In this document: positions 5,961-14,926 of the stretch, piece after piece
Position numbering within the stretch: the first letter of the stretch is position 1
How the letters are laid out: every line of letters starts with the position of its first letter
From: Microvirga lupini
Lineage (GTDB): Bacteria > Pseudomonadota > Alphaproteobacteria > Rhizobiales > Beijerinckiaceae
Length of the DNA stretch: 39,055 nt
NCBI GenBank assembly: GCA_000517005.1
Contig: KI912045.1
Span: 176,151 to 215,205 of the forward strand
Reading direction: 5' to 3'
Notes under the pieces: model-generated
Databases searched by the model: none
Told to the model about the DNA's origin: nothing
What the model saw: the letters and a program-made list of their open reading frames with translations, nothing else
Position numbers and translations under genes: made by a program

Positions 5961-8663
5961 TTATCGCCAACCAAAGGCGAGCCAAAAACAGTTCACGCCC
6001 GATGCGCCGTTGGACACGTTGAAGCCGTAGAGCTGGAAGCGGCTGTAATCGATGGGGCCGCCCTGGATCATGCGGCCTGCGGTGACGTAGTTGGTGATGG
6101 CCGAGAAGCCGTAGCAGTTGAAGCCGAGGGGGAAATAATACGCGCCGCCCGACTGCACCTGCCCCCACTGGATGACCTGATTGTTGGGCAGGATCAGGTA
6201 GCCGTTGCCGCCCCAGTTTGAGCTGAAATGCGCGTGACGCACCATCTGGTTGGAGAGCCAGTCGCCCACCCACGGCATCCAGATGTTGCCGTCCGCGCCG
6301 ATGGTCCAGCCGCCTGCGCCATTGATGTGTGCTTGGCCTAGATAGGCGTCACCGTTGTCAGCGGTGCGGAACACCCAGTTGGCCGCATTGTTCAGGAAGC
6401 CGATGAGACCGGAATTGCAGTGGACATAGCGAGTGCCCTCGTCCTGATCCCACATCTCGATCCAGGAGGCGCCCCCGCCGTCCCCGACACGCAGCCGCCC
6501 TTTGGTCCTGATGTCGCTGTTGGCGATCAGCGGACCACCGTTGATGATGTGGCTTGCGCCGTCGAAGGAGTGGTAGACATCGTTCTTGCCGAAGTAGACC
6601 GTGCCGGTGTTGTCGCCGGATGCCCCGGTCGGGGCGTTCTGGGTCCGCACTGTGCCGAACAGCGCACTCTGTGCCACGCCTCGGGTTTGCTTGGTGTCAA
6701 GCGCGGCTTGCTGCGCCGTCGAGACAGGCTTGCTGGCATCTGAGGTGTTGTCGACGGCACTGAGGCCGACATCCACCTTGTCGAGCATGACGCTGCCTGA
6801 CAGGGGCTTGCCATTGACGGTGGTCGTCTTATCGACCTTCGTGCCGGGGTCGAAGTTGGTGCTGTGCCAGATCGTGCGCCAGACCGACCAATCGTCGGTC
6901 AGGTTGGTGTCGCCAACGTTGAGGCCCGTGGCCTGATCGAACCCAGTCGTGTGACGGGTGCGGAACCACAACTCGCCATCGCTCGCGCCGCCAAAGGTCC
7001 AGGCGCGATTTTCATTCATTCTGAAATTGACATACAGCCCGTAACTGGGGTGCGGCACCGCATCTGTGGGCGTGCCCTGGTAGGTCGTGATGCCCACCGG
7101 ATGCTGGAACGCTTCCGTCGTCGCTGCCGTCGTCGTCGGGTTAACGGGATCGGTCTTGCTAACCTTCTCGTCCGCCAGTTCCTGCAATGCCGTCTGGACG
7201 TTCGTGGCAGCAATGGTGCCATAGGGCGCGAAGGAAATGTTAACCGCAGCACCCTGCGCAAACTCCTGGGCTTTCTGCGCCCAATGGAACGCCGAATACT
7301 CGGAGCCGCTGACGATGACGTCCTCGGCCTGTGTGGCCCAGAGGCGAGCCGTGTCACGCGCGGACTGCGACTCGGTGCGCGCTGTTTCAGATGCACTCTG
7401 TGCGGCCTCCGCCCCACTGCGCGCCGTCTCCGCGCCCGTGCGAGCGGTCTGGGCATCCGTCTGCGCGGTTTCCGCGCCTGTGCGAGCCGTCTCGGCTGCT
7501 TGCCTGTCTGTGAGGCTCGCCGCGGTGTTGGAGGCGCTCTCCTGGGCCTTTGTGGTGGCGATTTCGGCTTGCATCGAGGCCGTCGATGCGCTGGAGGCGG
7601 CAGCCTGCTCGCTGGCCTTGCTGTTCGTCTCCGAGGTTTTGCTGTTGGTCTCGGACGTTTGGGCAGCATCGCGCGCGGCGATGGCAGCATCCCTCGCTCC
7701 AACCGAGATGTCCCGTGCGGCCTCGGATCCGGTCCTGGCAGTCTCGGCACCCGTGCGCGCCGTCTCGGCCCCGGTGCGAGCGGTTTCCGCGCCTGTGCGC
7801 GCGGTCTGAGCTGCTTCGCGATCTGCAAGGCTCGCTGCGGCGCTGGCTGCACTCTCCTGTGCTTTCGACGTGGCCGTTGCGGCCTGTGTGGTCGCGGTCG
7901 AGGCGCTCGATGCCGCGCTCGCCTCGGACGCCTTGCTGGCCGTCTCGCTGGCCGCAGCCGCATCCTGAGAGGCTTTCGCGGCTTGCTGGCTGGCGAGGCT
8001 GGCTGCGGCGCTATCAGCGCTCGCAGAGGCCGACGCTGCGCTCTGGCCAGCGCTCGCGGCACTGTTCGTTTCGTGCTGTGCTGCCCGATCCTCGGAACCC
8101 TTCGCCGCGGTCTCGGACGTGCGCGCCGCCGTGGCGCTTGCGGCTGCCGCGACCTCCGACGCATGAGCCGCCTCCGCGGACGCGATGGTCTCGGCAGTCT
8201 CTGCTGCGACGTCCGCCTGCAGGCGCTGGCCGGCAGACCAGTCGCCAGCTGCGTCGCTCAGTTTGACGTAGAGCAGGTAAGGATTGATATCAGTCTGCAG
8301 GAAGAGAAATCCTTCCGAAGCCTCATCATAGAGGACCCGCTCTGCAATGGGCCCTGCCCTGTCGGGCTTGAGCGGCATGCCGCCCTCGAGCATCTGAATC
8401 AGGCGGGTGACCTGGGAGTTTACGGTGACCGCGGAACTCCAGTAAGCGCCGGTTTTCACCAAACTCCAGTTGGTGCTCTCAACGACGGCCGGTCCTGGCC
8501 ACGGGTACTTTAGCACCAGTTCCGAGGTGCTGAGTTGGCCGGTCACCTCAACTGCGAGGCCGTTGACCAGAAGCGTATCGCCATCGGCGGCGACGAAAGA
8601 CGTCAGATAGCCGATGACCCTGTTCGATCCGGCCTCAATGCTGATGGAGCTTGCTACTGGCAT
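5961..8663 (-). CDS. Long side tail fibre, 900 aa
   Basis: An N-terminal attachment domain (about 1-150) is followed by about 300 residues of Ala/Ser/Thr-rich heptad-like sequence, including runs of the seven-residue unit ARTGAET. This is the plan of lambda Stf-like fibres, where it forms a trimeric coiled coil. Next comes a segment typical of phage fibres (VDVGLSAVDNTSDASKPVS). The C-terminal part has repeated Gly/Trp-rich strands, then LPNNQVIQWG with an FPLGF segment and a terminal FGWR, resembling the gp53-like receptor-binding C-terminal domain. The repeated DNA could change length by recombination, and the tip probably decides host range. Confidence 0.85.
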   Translation of the reverse strand: MPVASSISIEAGSNRVIGYLTSFVAADGDTLLVNGLAVEVTGQLSTSELVLKYPWPGPAVVESTNWSLVKTGAYWSSAVTVNSQVTRLIQMLEGGMPLKPDRAGPIAERVLYDEASEGFLFLQTDINPYLLYVKLSDAAGDWSAGQRLQADVAAETAETIASAEAAHASEVAAAASATAARTSETAAKGSEDRAAQHETNSAASAGQSAASASASADSAAASLASQQAAKASQDAAAASETASKASEASAASSASTATTQAATATSKAQESAASAAASLADREAAQTARTGAETARTGAETARTGAETARTGSEAARDISVGARDAAIAARDAAQTSETNSKTSETNSKASEQAAASSASTASMQAEIATTKAQESASNTAASLTDRQAAETARTGAETAQTDAQTARTGAETARSGAEAAQSASETARTESQSARDTARLWATQAEDVIVSGSEYSAFHWAQKAQEFAQGAAVNISFAPYGTIAATNVQTALQELADEKVSKTDPVNPTTTAATTEAFQHPVGITTYQGTPTDAVPHPSYGLYVNFRMNENRAWTFGGASDGELWFRTRHTTGFDQATGLNVGDTNLTDDWSVWRTIWHSTNFDPGTKVDKTTTVNGKPLSGSVMLDKVDVGLSAVDNTSDASKPVSTAQQAALDTKQTRGVAQSALFGTVRTQNAPTGASGDNTGTVYFGKNDVYHSFDGASHIINGGPLIANSDIRTKGRLRVGDGGGASWIEMWDQDEGTRYVHCNSGLIGFLNNAANWVFRTADNGDAYLGQAHINGAGGWTIGADGNIWMPWVGDWLSNQMVRHAHFSSNWGGNGYLILPNNQVIQWGQVQSGGAYYFPLGFNCYGFSAITNYVTAGRMIQGGPIDYSRFQLYGFNVSNGASGVNCFWLAFGWR

Positions 8664-8667
8664 GATG

Positions 8668-8865
8668 TCACTCTTTCGGCTTCTTGACGCGCGTCTTGAC
8701 GCGCTCGATCTGCTCGACCCAGGCGACGGTTTCGGACGGGAGCTTGATCCCTTGGTCGATCAGGGCGCGAAACCCTCGGACAATGGCGTCGAGTTGATTA
8801 CCGACTGGCGGGTAATGCTTCTCCCGGGCGCGGCGATAGTCTCTTTCGATCCTGATCTTTTTCAT
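8668..8865 (-). CDS. Small tail-associated protein, 65 aa
   Basis: A basic helical protein containing YPPVGNQLDAIVRGF, a pattern seen in small proteins encoded next to phage tail fibres. It is coupled to the gene above by an ATGA overlap and ends 4 bp before the tail fibre start. Its role is probably in tail fibre attachment or assembly; this is inference from position. Confidence 0.65.
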   Translation of the reverse strand: MKKIRIERDYRRAREKHYPPVGNQLDAIVRGFRALIDQGIKLPSETVAWVEQIERVKTRVKKPKE

Positions 8866-9329
8866 TCGACCGTCACCGTGAGATCGCCATCGAGGTAGGG
8901 GACGGATTTGACGACGACCCTGTAGGTGCCCGGGTGCTCGAAATCGAGATCCACCGTGTCCTCGTCCACCTCATGGGTCGCAAGGATCTCTGGTCCGTCG
9001 CGGATCTCAAGCTTGCACGGCACCGGCAGATTGCGGAGCGTCGTGCCGTCAACCGTCGCGAGGCATCTGCGCTTCTTGCGGACAACCCCGTTGCTGACGT
9101 AGTGGGTGCGCCAATGGCCGGCCTGCATGAGATACGCACGCCCGGTCCTCTCGGCCGTCGTTTCGATCCCAAGCTCGCTCATGATGCCGCTCTCAAGGAT
9201 CTCGCCGGTCGCGTGGTCGTAACAGACGAACGGGGAATCGGTGAACCAGCGCCGGTCAATGCCCTCAAGGGTGTAGCCATTCTCAAGCAGCGCCTTCCTG
9301 CGGCGCTCCTTTGTGGACAGTTTCCTCAT
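8862..9329 (-). CDS. Tail-region hypothetical protein, 155 aa
   Basis: A soluble protein whose C-terminal half looks like a small beta-sandwich (alternating hydrophobic strands ending in DGDLTVTVE). The N-terminus is basic. It is coupled to the J-like gene by ATGA at its start and to the 65-aa gene at its stop. No family is recognised. Its place between the tip protein and the fibre suggests a baseplate or fibre-connector component. Confidence 0.65.
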   Translation of the reverse strand: MRKLSTKERRRKALLENGYTLEGIDRRWFTDSPFVCYDHATGEILESGIMSELGIETTAERTGRAYLMQAGHWRTHYVSNGVVRKKRRCLATVDGTTLRNLPVPCKLEIRDGPEILATHEVDEDTVDLDFEHPGTYRVVVKSVPYLDGDLTVTVE

Positions 9330-12300
9330 CGTGCAAGCTCCATGACAACCAGCGTCACCCCGCCGCTAAAGCTGCACTCGACCTTGTAGGTGTTGCTGCC
9401 GGTCACAGTGTCGAGGTCCACCACCGAGGTCGCACCGGGGAACCACCAAGGGTCATTCCAGACGCCGCTCAGATCGACGGTCTTGAGGATGGTGCTGTCG
9501 CGCCAGAGCCTCAGGATGCCGGGAACAGGATCGCTGCGCGCAGTGTTGTAATCTCCTTCATAGAAGCCCATGACCAGCACTTGAGATCCCGCTCGGATGG
9601 TCATCGTCTTGGATGCCGAGGAACTACCCGTTGCAACCTGTGTGTTCGAAGTGGCACGATTGACCACCTGGGTCGTATCAACGGTGCTGCCGCCCACCTG
9701 CAGAACACTTTCAATGATGACCGTGTCCGCTCTGATTTTACCGGCCTCAATGGTGCGAGCAGAGAGCTTTGTGCCCGTGATGGAGCCGTCGACAACAAGA
9801 TTGCCTTGGATGCCGAAATTGACGACACGGCTACCGTCGTTCTGGACGATGCCGGTCATTTCGTAGCCGCCATAGGCAGCGCCATTCGCGGCGAAGGTCA
9901 CGCCATAGCGCTGGAGCAGGCCCGTCTTGCCGTCCATGCCCACGGTACCCCGCACCTCGGAGACCTGGGAGATCAGGCCGCTGGTGCCGTTCAGGGTCGC
10001 TTCGACAGCGGTGATCTTCGCCGCATAGGCGTTGCCGGATCCGTCCGTCCTGAGATCGACCGCTGTGGCGAGCTTGTCGACGGCGGTTGCCGCCCCGTTG
10101 AGACCCGCGCCCGGGGTCATGATCGCGGTCTGCAGCGCCGTGATTTTGTCGGCACTGGCGGACGCTCCATCCAGCTTGAACCCGACTGCGGTCTTCAACT
10201 GATCGACGGCGGTGGCCGAGGCGTCGACACCTCTCGCGGGATCGTTGACCTTGGTCTCCAGCGAGGTGATCTTCTCCGATCTGGCGGTGGGCCCCTCCCC
10301 TGTCAACTCGACGGCGGTGATGAGGCTGTCGACGGTAGTAGCGACGGCCCCGATGCCTGTCTCCTCGTCATCGAGACGGGCCATCAGGCTGGTCGTCTGT
10401 TCGGCCAGAGCGGAGGTCTCGCTCAACCGGATCTTGGCTTCCTCTTCGATTGCGGCCTGCGTCTTCCTCAGGCCGGTGATCATCTCGAGCTTGTTGAAAT
10501 CCCGCCGGTCGAAGTCATGGGCGGCGCTCGTCGCCGCTGCGGCTGCCAACTCGTCGACCCGCTCGCGCAGATCCTTGAGCTGGTTGCGAATGAGGTTCTT
10601 GCCCTCCTCCAGCGTCTCGGCGCCGATCCGGTTGATGTCCTGAATGTCTTTCCGGACCTGCTCCTGCAGGTCGGTGATCTGGATCATCAACTGGGCATAG
10701 AAGTCATTGATGACCGGTTTGACGAGGTCGCTGACCGTATACAGGAACTCGGACGGGACGCCTTGGGCGTTGAAGCACCGCGCGCGGACCTGCAGCTGCG
10801 TCTCCTCGCGCCATTCCACCGTGTACGAGCCGTCCGTTGCCGCCCCGTTGCTCACAGGCTCCCAGCCGCCATCCTCATCTTCGTTGTCCATGTAGCGGAC
10901 ATCGACCTGATACCTGACGGCAGCACGGGCATCTCCGACCGCCCAGTCCACCACAACCGTGGTGGCTTTCTGCACCACCTGGGCCGAGATCCACGGCAGG
11001 ACGGGGACGACATCGGTCTCGGTGGCGATGATGTCGATGATTGGTGGATCTGTCGCAGGAGGCTCACCGAGGATCTGCCACACCTCATCAGCGTCAATGA
11101 CGGCCTCGACCTGTACCGTGTACTCAGAGTCGGGGACAACCCGCTTGATGATGTACGGCTGGGTGAGTTCCTGCAGAGGGCCGATCAGGGCGGTCACCGG
11201 CAGGCGTCGCCGCTGCTTGGTGAACAGGCTGGCAAACGTCTGGCCGGTCCAGTTCTCCACTGTCGTGATGTCGGCCGAGTTAAGCGTGATGTGTCGGTCA
11301 ATGGACCCCGTGATGCCGACAGGGCCCCACTCCTTGCCCTGCTGATTGCGAAACAGGACGTGGTCCCCGGCTGAGATCGGCACATCGGCATCGAGGGTCA
11401 CCGTGGAGCCCGACACAGCATCAACGCCGGCTGCCTTCTGCTCGTCGAGGAACCAGAGGTCAATGAGCGCGGAATCGTTTCTCGCGAGGTTGCGCCCAAG
11501 CAGCTCCGTCGAGATCATCCGATGCTCGCGGCGATGGAACGCCACCGCAGAATGCCACTTACCCAGGTGCTCGGCATGCTGGAAGTTCGACACACCGAAG
11601 AGGTTGATGCGCCGAGGGGTCAGCGTCTCTTCGCCAATGGTGTAGCGACGCTCCTGGCGCTGACGGGGATCACCATCGGTGAACCACTCCACGATCACGT
11701 CAGAACTACCATCCGACATGTCGAGGTCGTACATCGCACCGGAGGTATCCTTCAGGATCTGCCGCCTGGTGATGACGTGCTTGCGCACTTGGCGCGGCTC
11801 GTCGCGGGTCATGCTCCAGACATCGCCGATCAGCAGCGGCTCTGCTCTGATGACTCCAAGCACCATGGAAAGCCCCTCGAGCACTGGCACTGGTCCGCGG
11901 ATCGTGCCGTCGAACGTATTGAACTCGTCGACCGTGGTCTCGTAGTGCAGGAAGGTGTCGAAATCGATCTTGGCGTCCGGAGATGCGTTGCCGTAGCTCT
12001 GGTTGTGCAGAATATCGAGCGCAGCCCAGACAGCCTTGCGTGTCTTCGTCGGTGTCATCCAGCCTGCACCGAAGTTCATCGGCAGCTTGCGCGTCATCTT
12101 CACCCAGATGTCGCTGAAGTTCATGTTTCCCGTGCCCTTGCTGGAGGCGATCTTCAGTGCCAGCTCGGTGATGCCGGGACGCCGCGGGGCCTTGTCGAGC
12201 CATGCGCGCGCACCATCCCAATTGATCGTGTCGTACCATTGCTTGTCGTCATGTCGCGGCTGGCCGTTGTTTGCACGTACGGCATAGCGGCCCTCGGGCA

Positions 12301-13411
12301 CGTTCTCGTAACGGGTGAAGCGCTGAGCCCTTGTCGTGTTGAGCCTATGCTCTGCTTGGAACAGCGTTTTCCATGAGCCCACGACTCGGTCTTCCTCGTC
12401 GACCTCGGCGTACTGTACGTTCAGCCAAGTGACGTGCCCGACCTTCTTCCCGCTGTTGGTGAAGGCATACAGGCCTTGGGGGAGCGAGTAGTCGATCTGG
12501 ATGCGATTGGTGGTTTCGCCCTGGGGCACCACCACAAAGGGGCCGGTCCATCCGATATCGTCTCCGGAGCGCGCCAGCTCGGATCCGGTCACCTCAGGCG
12601 CAGAATAGACCGACGATGGCACAAGCGAGCTGCGCTCGTTCGGCTTGATGATCTCGATGGTGGTGTCTTTGAACGGGGCGCGGTTGCCGTTGAACGTCCC
12701 GTTCTCCTCGCTGCCCCTCCACATGACGGCCTGACCGACACGGATCTCTTCGAAGACGTAATCGCCGAGCCCGACCGTCAATCTTTTCAGGAGGATCATG
12801 TCCTCCCCTTTGTAATAAAAGTAGTCGTTTTGGCTGAGATCGGGTTGGTGCCAGACCGTGCCGTAATGCACCGGGATCCGATCACCCGGGCGAGGCATGT
12901 TGCCGCCACCCTGGACACCATAGACGGGACGGTCCTGTTCTTCTTTATTCGCCTTGGGTTGGGTCGCTTTGGAGATGAAATACCCGACGCCGGCCACCAA
13001 GCCGGCGGTGACGATCTTGCCGACCAGCGTTAGCTGTCCACCCACTGCAAAGGCGGGGCCAAGCGCGCCGACAACCATCGGAGCAAAGACGGAGAGCGCG
13101 ATCATGGCGACCGCGCCCAGGATGCTCTTGCCACCGCCGCCACCACCGCCGCGCATGCCGCCGCCGAGTGGCAAATAGGTGATTACGATGGTGTCTTCCG
13201 GCCCGACGAGCGTCTTCCTCCAGTTCTTTCGCAGGCGCACCGTCTCGTCAGTCAGCTCAAGGGACATGGAGCCGCGACGATGCACGGACACGATGCAGGG
13301 CCGGCCCGCAATGCGGTGCCGGGGTATGAGAGTGGAGAGACGTCGGCGACGACGGTCGAGCGCGATGGGCGCTCGGACGTCTTCGCCGATCTCGTTGCGG
13401 TGGAAGATCAT
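9326..13411 (-). CDS. J-like host-specificity / tail tip attachment protein, 1361 aa
   Basis: The central tail tip protein. A short basic N-terminal segment is followed by a Gly-rich hydrophobic region (residues about 85-155) and a hub-like domain with YGVQGGGNMPRPGDRIPVHYGT, typical of J-family proteins. Middle parts contain fibronectin-III-like strands (about 900-970) and long helices (about 1000-1060). Three imperfect repeats of about 44 residues (units beginning AVDxLxTAV) precede a C-terminal beta-rich domain. The length fits the lambda J class. It would close the tail tube and carry or organise receptor binding. The start at 13411 lies 12 bp after the upstream stop; a later ATG near residue 49 is possible. 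Confidence 0.85.
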   Translation of the reverse strand: MIFHRNEIGEDVRAPIALDRRRRRLSTLIPRHRIAGRPCIVSVHRRGSMSLELTDETVRLRKNWRKTLVGPEDTIVITYLPLGGGMRGGGGGGGKSILGAVAMIALSVFAPMVVGALGPAFAVGGQLTLVGKIVTAGLVAGVGYFISKATQPKANKEEQDRPVYGVQGGGNMPRPGDRIPVHYGTVWHQPDLSQNDYFYYKGEDMILLKRLTVGLGDYVFEEIRVGQAVMWRGSEENGTFNGNRAPFKDTTIEIIKPNERSSLVPSSVYSAPEVTGSELARSGDDIGWTGPFVVVPQGETTNRIQIDYSLPQGLYAFTNSGKKVGHVTWLNVQYAEVDEEDRVVGSWKTLFQAEHRLNTTRAQRFTRYENVPEGRYAVRANNGQPRHDDKQWYDTINWDGARAWLDKAPRRPGITELALKIASSKGTGNMNFSDIWVKMTRKLPMNFGAGWMTPTKTRKAVWAALDILHNQSYGNASPDAKIDFDTFLHYETTVDEFNTFDGTIRGPVPVLEGLSMVLGVIRAEPLLIGDVWSMTRDEPRQVRKHVITRRQILKDTSGAMYDLDMSDGSSDVIVEWFTDGDPRQRQERRYTIGEETLTPRRINLFGVSNFQHAEHLGKWHSAVAFHRREHRMISTELLGRNLARNDSALIDLWFLDEQKAAGVDAVSGSTVTLDADVPISAGDHVLFRNQQGKEWGPVGITGSIDRHITLNSADITTVENWTGQTFASLFTKQRRRLPVTALIGPLQELTQPYIIKRVVPDSEYTVQVEAVIDADEVWQILGEPPATDPPIIDIIATETDVVPVLPWISAQVVQKATTVVVDWAVGDARAAVRYQVDVRYMDNEDEDGGWEPVSNGAATDGSYTVEWREETQLQVRARCFNAQGVPSEFLYTVSDLVKPVINDFYAQLMIQITDLQEQVRKDIQDINRIGAETLEEGKNLIRNQLKDLRERVDELAAAAATSAAHDFDRRDFNKLEMITGLRKTQAAIEEEAKIRLSETSALAEQTTSLMARLDDEETGIGAVATTVDSLITAVELTGEGPTARSEKITSLETKVNDPARGVDASATAVDQLKTAVGFKLDGASASADKITALQTAIMTPGAGLNGAATAVDKLATAVDLRTDGSGNAYAAKITAVEATLNGTSGLISQVSEVRGTVGMDGKTGLLQRYGVTFAANGAAYGGYEMTGIVQNDGSRVVNFGIQGNLVVDGSITGTKLSARTIEAGKIRADTVIIESVLQVGGSTVDTTQVVNRATSNTQVATGSSSASKTMTIRAGSQVLVMGFYEGDYNTARSDPVPGILRLWRDSTILKTVDLSGVWNDPWWFPGATSVVDLDTVTGSNTYKVECSFSGGVTLVVMELAR

Positions 13412-13423
13412 CGCTATCAGCGA

Positions 13424-13627
13424 TTACCCCCGGCTCTTGGTCTCAGCTCGTTTAGGCTCGATGACCTCCGCCGACACTTCGACGTCGGTCAGTGTGAGTG
13501 ACACACCCATCGATCCGCGGGTCACGACAGGACCGGCGCTTTGCACCTCGATCTCCGTGCCGTCGATCCGGACACGATTGATGGTGCCGTCCTCGTTCTG
13601 CAAAAGGACAACCTTCTTCTTTGCCAT
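13424..13627 (-). CDS. Small tail-region protein, 67 aa
   Basis: A compact basic protein, probably beta-rich (KKKVVLLQNEDGTINRVRIDG, then SLTLTDVEVSAEV). No family recognised. It sits between the NlpC/P60 gene (stop 13 bp upstream) and the J-like gene, in a set of genes that assemble the tail tip. Its ATG follows an AAGGAAAT ribosome binding site. Confidence 0.65.
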   Translation of the reverse strand: MAKKKVVLLQNEDGTINRVRIDGTEIEVQSAGPVVTRGSMGVSLTLTDVEVSAEVIEPKRAETKSRG

Positions 13628-13639
13628 TGGGATTTCCTT

Positions 13640-14047
13640 TCAGTTCTGTGGGACAAACCAGCGCGGGATCCACCCGCGCGCTCCCAACTCGCGGACAGTG
13701 TCGAGCACCGTGCCGTGAGGCTGGTCCGTGTGGATGACGTACCCTCGGTCGAGCGCGAGATAGACACCCGCATGCTCAAGATCGTGAGGGTTGCCACCGA
13801 GATAGTGCATGCGAGCGACGGCTCCGTGCTCGGGCCGGTCGACCTCACACCATCCGTAATCTTCCGCCTTCTGCGACAGCAGTTCCGTGCGCTTGATGCG
13901 GCCTGGGCACGCCACCGGCCCAAACGGCACCTCGCGATGGAAGAGATCGCGCTGGAGCTGCTCCACCAGCCGCCAGCAGTGAAAACCATGCCGCTCCCAA
14001 GGGGTATTCAGGAGACGCTGAACGTAAGCGATATCAGTAGCGTCCAT
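13640..14047 (-). CDS. NlpC/P60-type cell-wall peptidase of the tail tip, 135 aa
   Basis: The catalytic Cys is in the segment ERHGFHCWRLVEQ (about residue 24) and the His in DLEHAGVYLALD (about residue 92), with a further His in VIHTDQPHGTV. This is the NlpC/P60 arrangement used by tail-tip peptidases that cut peptide stems of peptidoglycan during DNA injection. The start at 14047 overlaps the end of the DUF1833-type gene. Length fits the domain alone, with no extra wall-binding module. It is encoded directly before the tip protein, as in many siphoviruses. Confidence 0.8.
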   Translation of the reverse strand: MDATDIAYVQRLLNTPWERHGFHCWRLVEQLQRDLFHREVPFGPVACPGRIKRTELLSQKAEDYGWCEVDRPEHGAVARMHYLGGNPHDLEHAGVYLALDRGYVIHTDQPHGTVLDTVRELGARGWIPRWFVPQN

Positions 14048-14540
14048 GGAGCGCCGGATACTGCTCGAGTGAGTAAATGACGCGCGGGAAAGCCTGCCTG
14101 TCGGCCTTCGACGCCGGCTCAAGCGTCCCCGTCGCGGTTGCAACGTTGAGCATCACGTTCGACAGCAGCAGGCCTCCGCGAACCTCTCCTGGCGCAGCAA
14201 GATTGGCCACGGTGTAGCCGCGGAAGGTGACCTCGAGCGGGTAGCCTGCTTTGACGGCCTCCTTCAGATACGGCTGCAGCTTGCCCGACACGTTGCTGAT
14301 GGTGATCTGTCCCGACGTCGGGCCATCGTCGTCCACACCCTCGAGCACAAGCGACACGGGGCAGGCCTGGAACAGCACCTGCTGCCCGCCCTCGATGCCC
14401 AGCGTCATGTCCTCGAGTGCGTTCGCGATGATGCGGATAGGCTGGTCGAACGTGGGATGATCCAGCTCCAGGGTGGCGAGCGGATCATCATCCACGGTGG
14501 GATCGGCATAAGCCTCTCGGATCGCGTCAGTAAGGCTCAT
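14034..14540 (-). CDS. DUF1833-type tail protein, 168 aa
   Basis: Matches the general form of DUF1833 phage proteins: a helical start, then LATLELDHPTF and a series of beta strands (IRIIANALEDMTL, GQITISNVSG, LEVTFRGY). Proteins of this type are encoded between the tape measure and NlpC/P60 genes in phages with this gene order and are thought to be distal tail components. The ATG lies 5 bp after the stop of the previous gene. The family call is from memory of the pattern, not a search. Confidence 0.7.
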   Translation of the reverse strand: MSLTDAIREAYADPTVDDDPLATLELDHPTFDQPIRIIANALEDMTLGIEGGQQVLFQACPVSLVLEGVDDDGPTSGQITISNVSGKLQPYLKEAVKAGYPLEVTFRGYTVANLAAPGEVRGGLLLSNVMLNVATATGTLEPASKADRQAFPRVIYSLEQYPALHGRY

Positions 14541-14545
14541 TCATG

Positions 14546-14923
14546 TCACCAATCGAACACGATCAGAGTGAAGGACGCCGAGAACCCGAGACCCCACGGA
14601 TCGGCTGTGTGCTCGCCTTCCTCGATCATGACGGTGCGAACGGGATAGCTGTTGGTCTTGGGCGTCCAGACCGGCATCGTGAAGCGCTGCGTCCCATCGA
14701 CGAGAGTGTACTCGACGAAGTCCTTGAACTGGTCGTACAGCTGCGGGGTCTTGAACGGGATCCGGTAGGCGAGTTTTGCCATCCGGCCGAGGCCAGAGCG
14801 CCGGCCGAGCAGAGGCCCGTCTTCGAACTCGCTCCAATGGCCTTTCCGGTGCGCTGCCAGCACACGGAACGCATTGAGGTCGGGCTTGTACGGAAGCCCT
14901 TCAGGATACGCGACAAGTGCCAT
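14546..14923 (-). CDS. Minor tail protein following the tape measure, 125 aa
   Basis: A soluble protein with several aromatic-rich beta strands (LAYRIPFKT, RFTMPVWTPKTN, ASFTLIVFDW). It starts 3 bp after the tape measure stop and occupies the position of gpM-like distal tail proteins in lambda-type gene order. The sequence alone does not identify a family, so the role is positional inference. Confidence 0.65.
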   Translation of the reverse strand: MALVAYPEGLPYKPDLNAFRVLAAHRKGHWSEFEDGPLLGRRSGLGRMAKLAYRIPFKTPQLYDQFKDFVEYTLVDGTQRFTMPVWTPKTNSYPVRTVMIEEGEHTADPWGLGFSASFTLIVFDW

Positions 14924-14926
14924 GGC

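Noticed and set aside
7400-7830. Tandem repeats that might be a CRISPR array
   Set aside because: The repeats are in-frame 21-bp coding units of the tail fibre without unique spacers; no CRISPR-like array was seen anywhere in the window.
6864-8513. A 549-codon plus-strand frame rich in Arg, Gly and Cys
   Set aside because: It is the shadow of the Ala/Ser-rich repeats of the tail fibre gene on the other strand, with no ribosome binding site.
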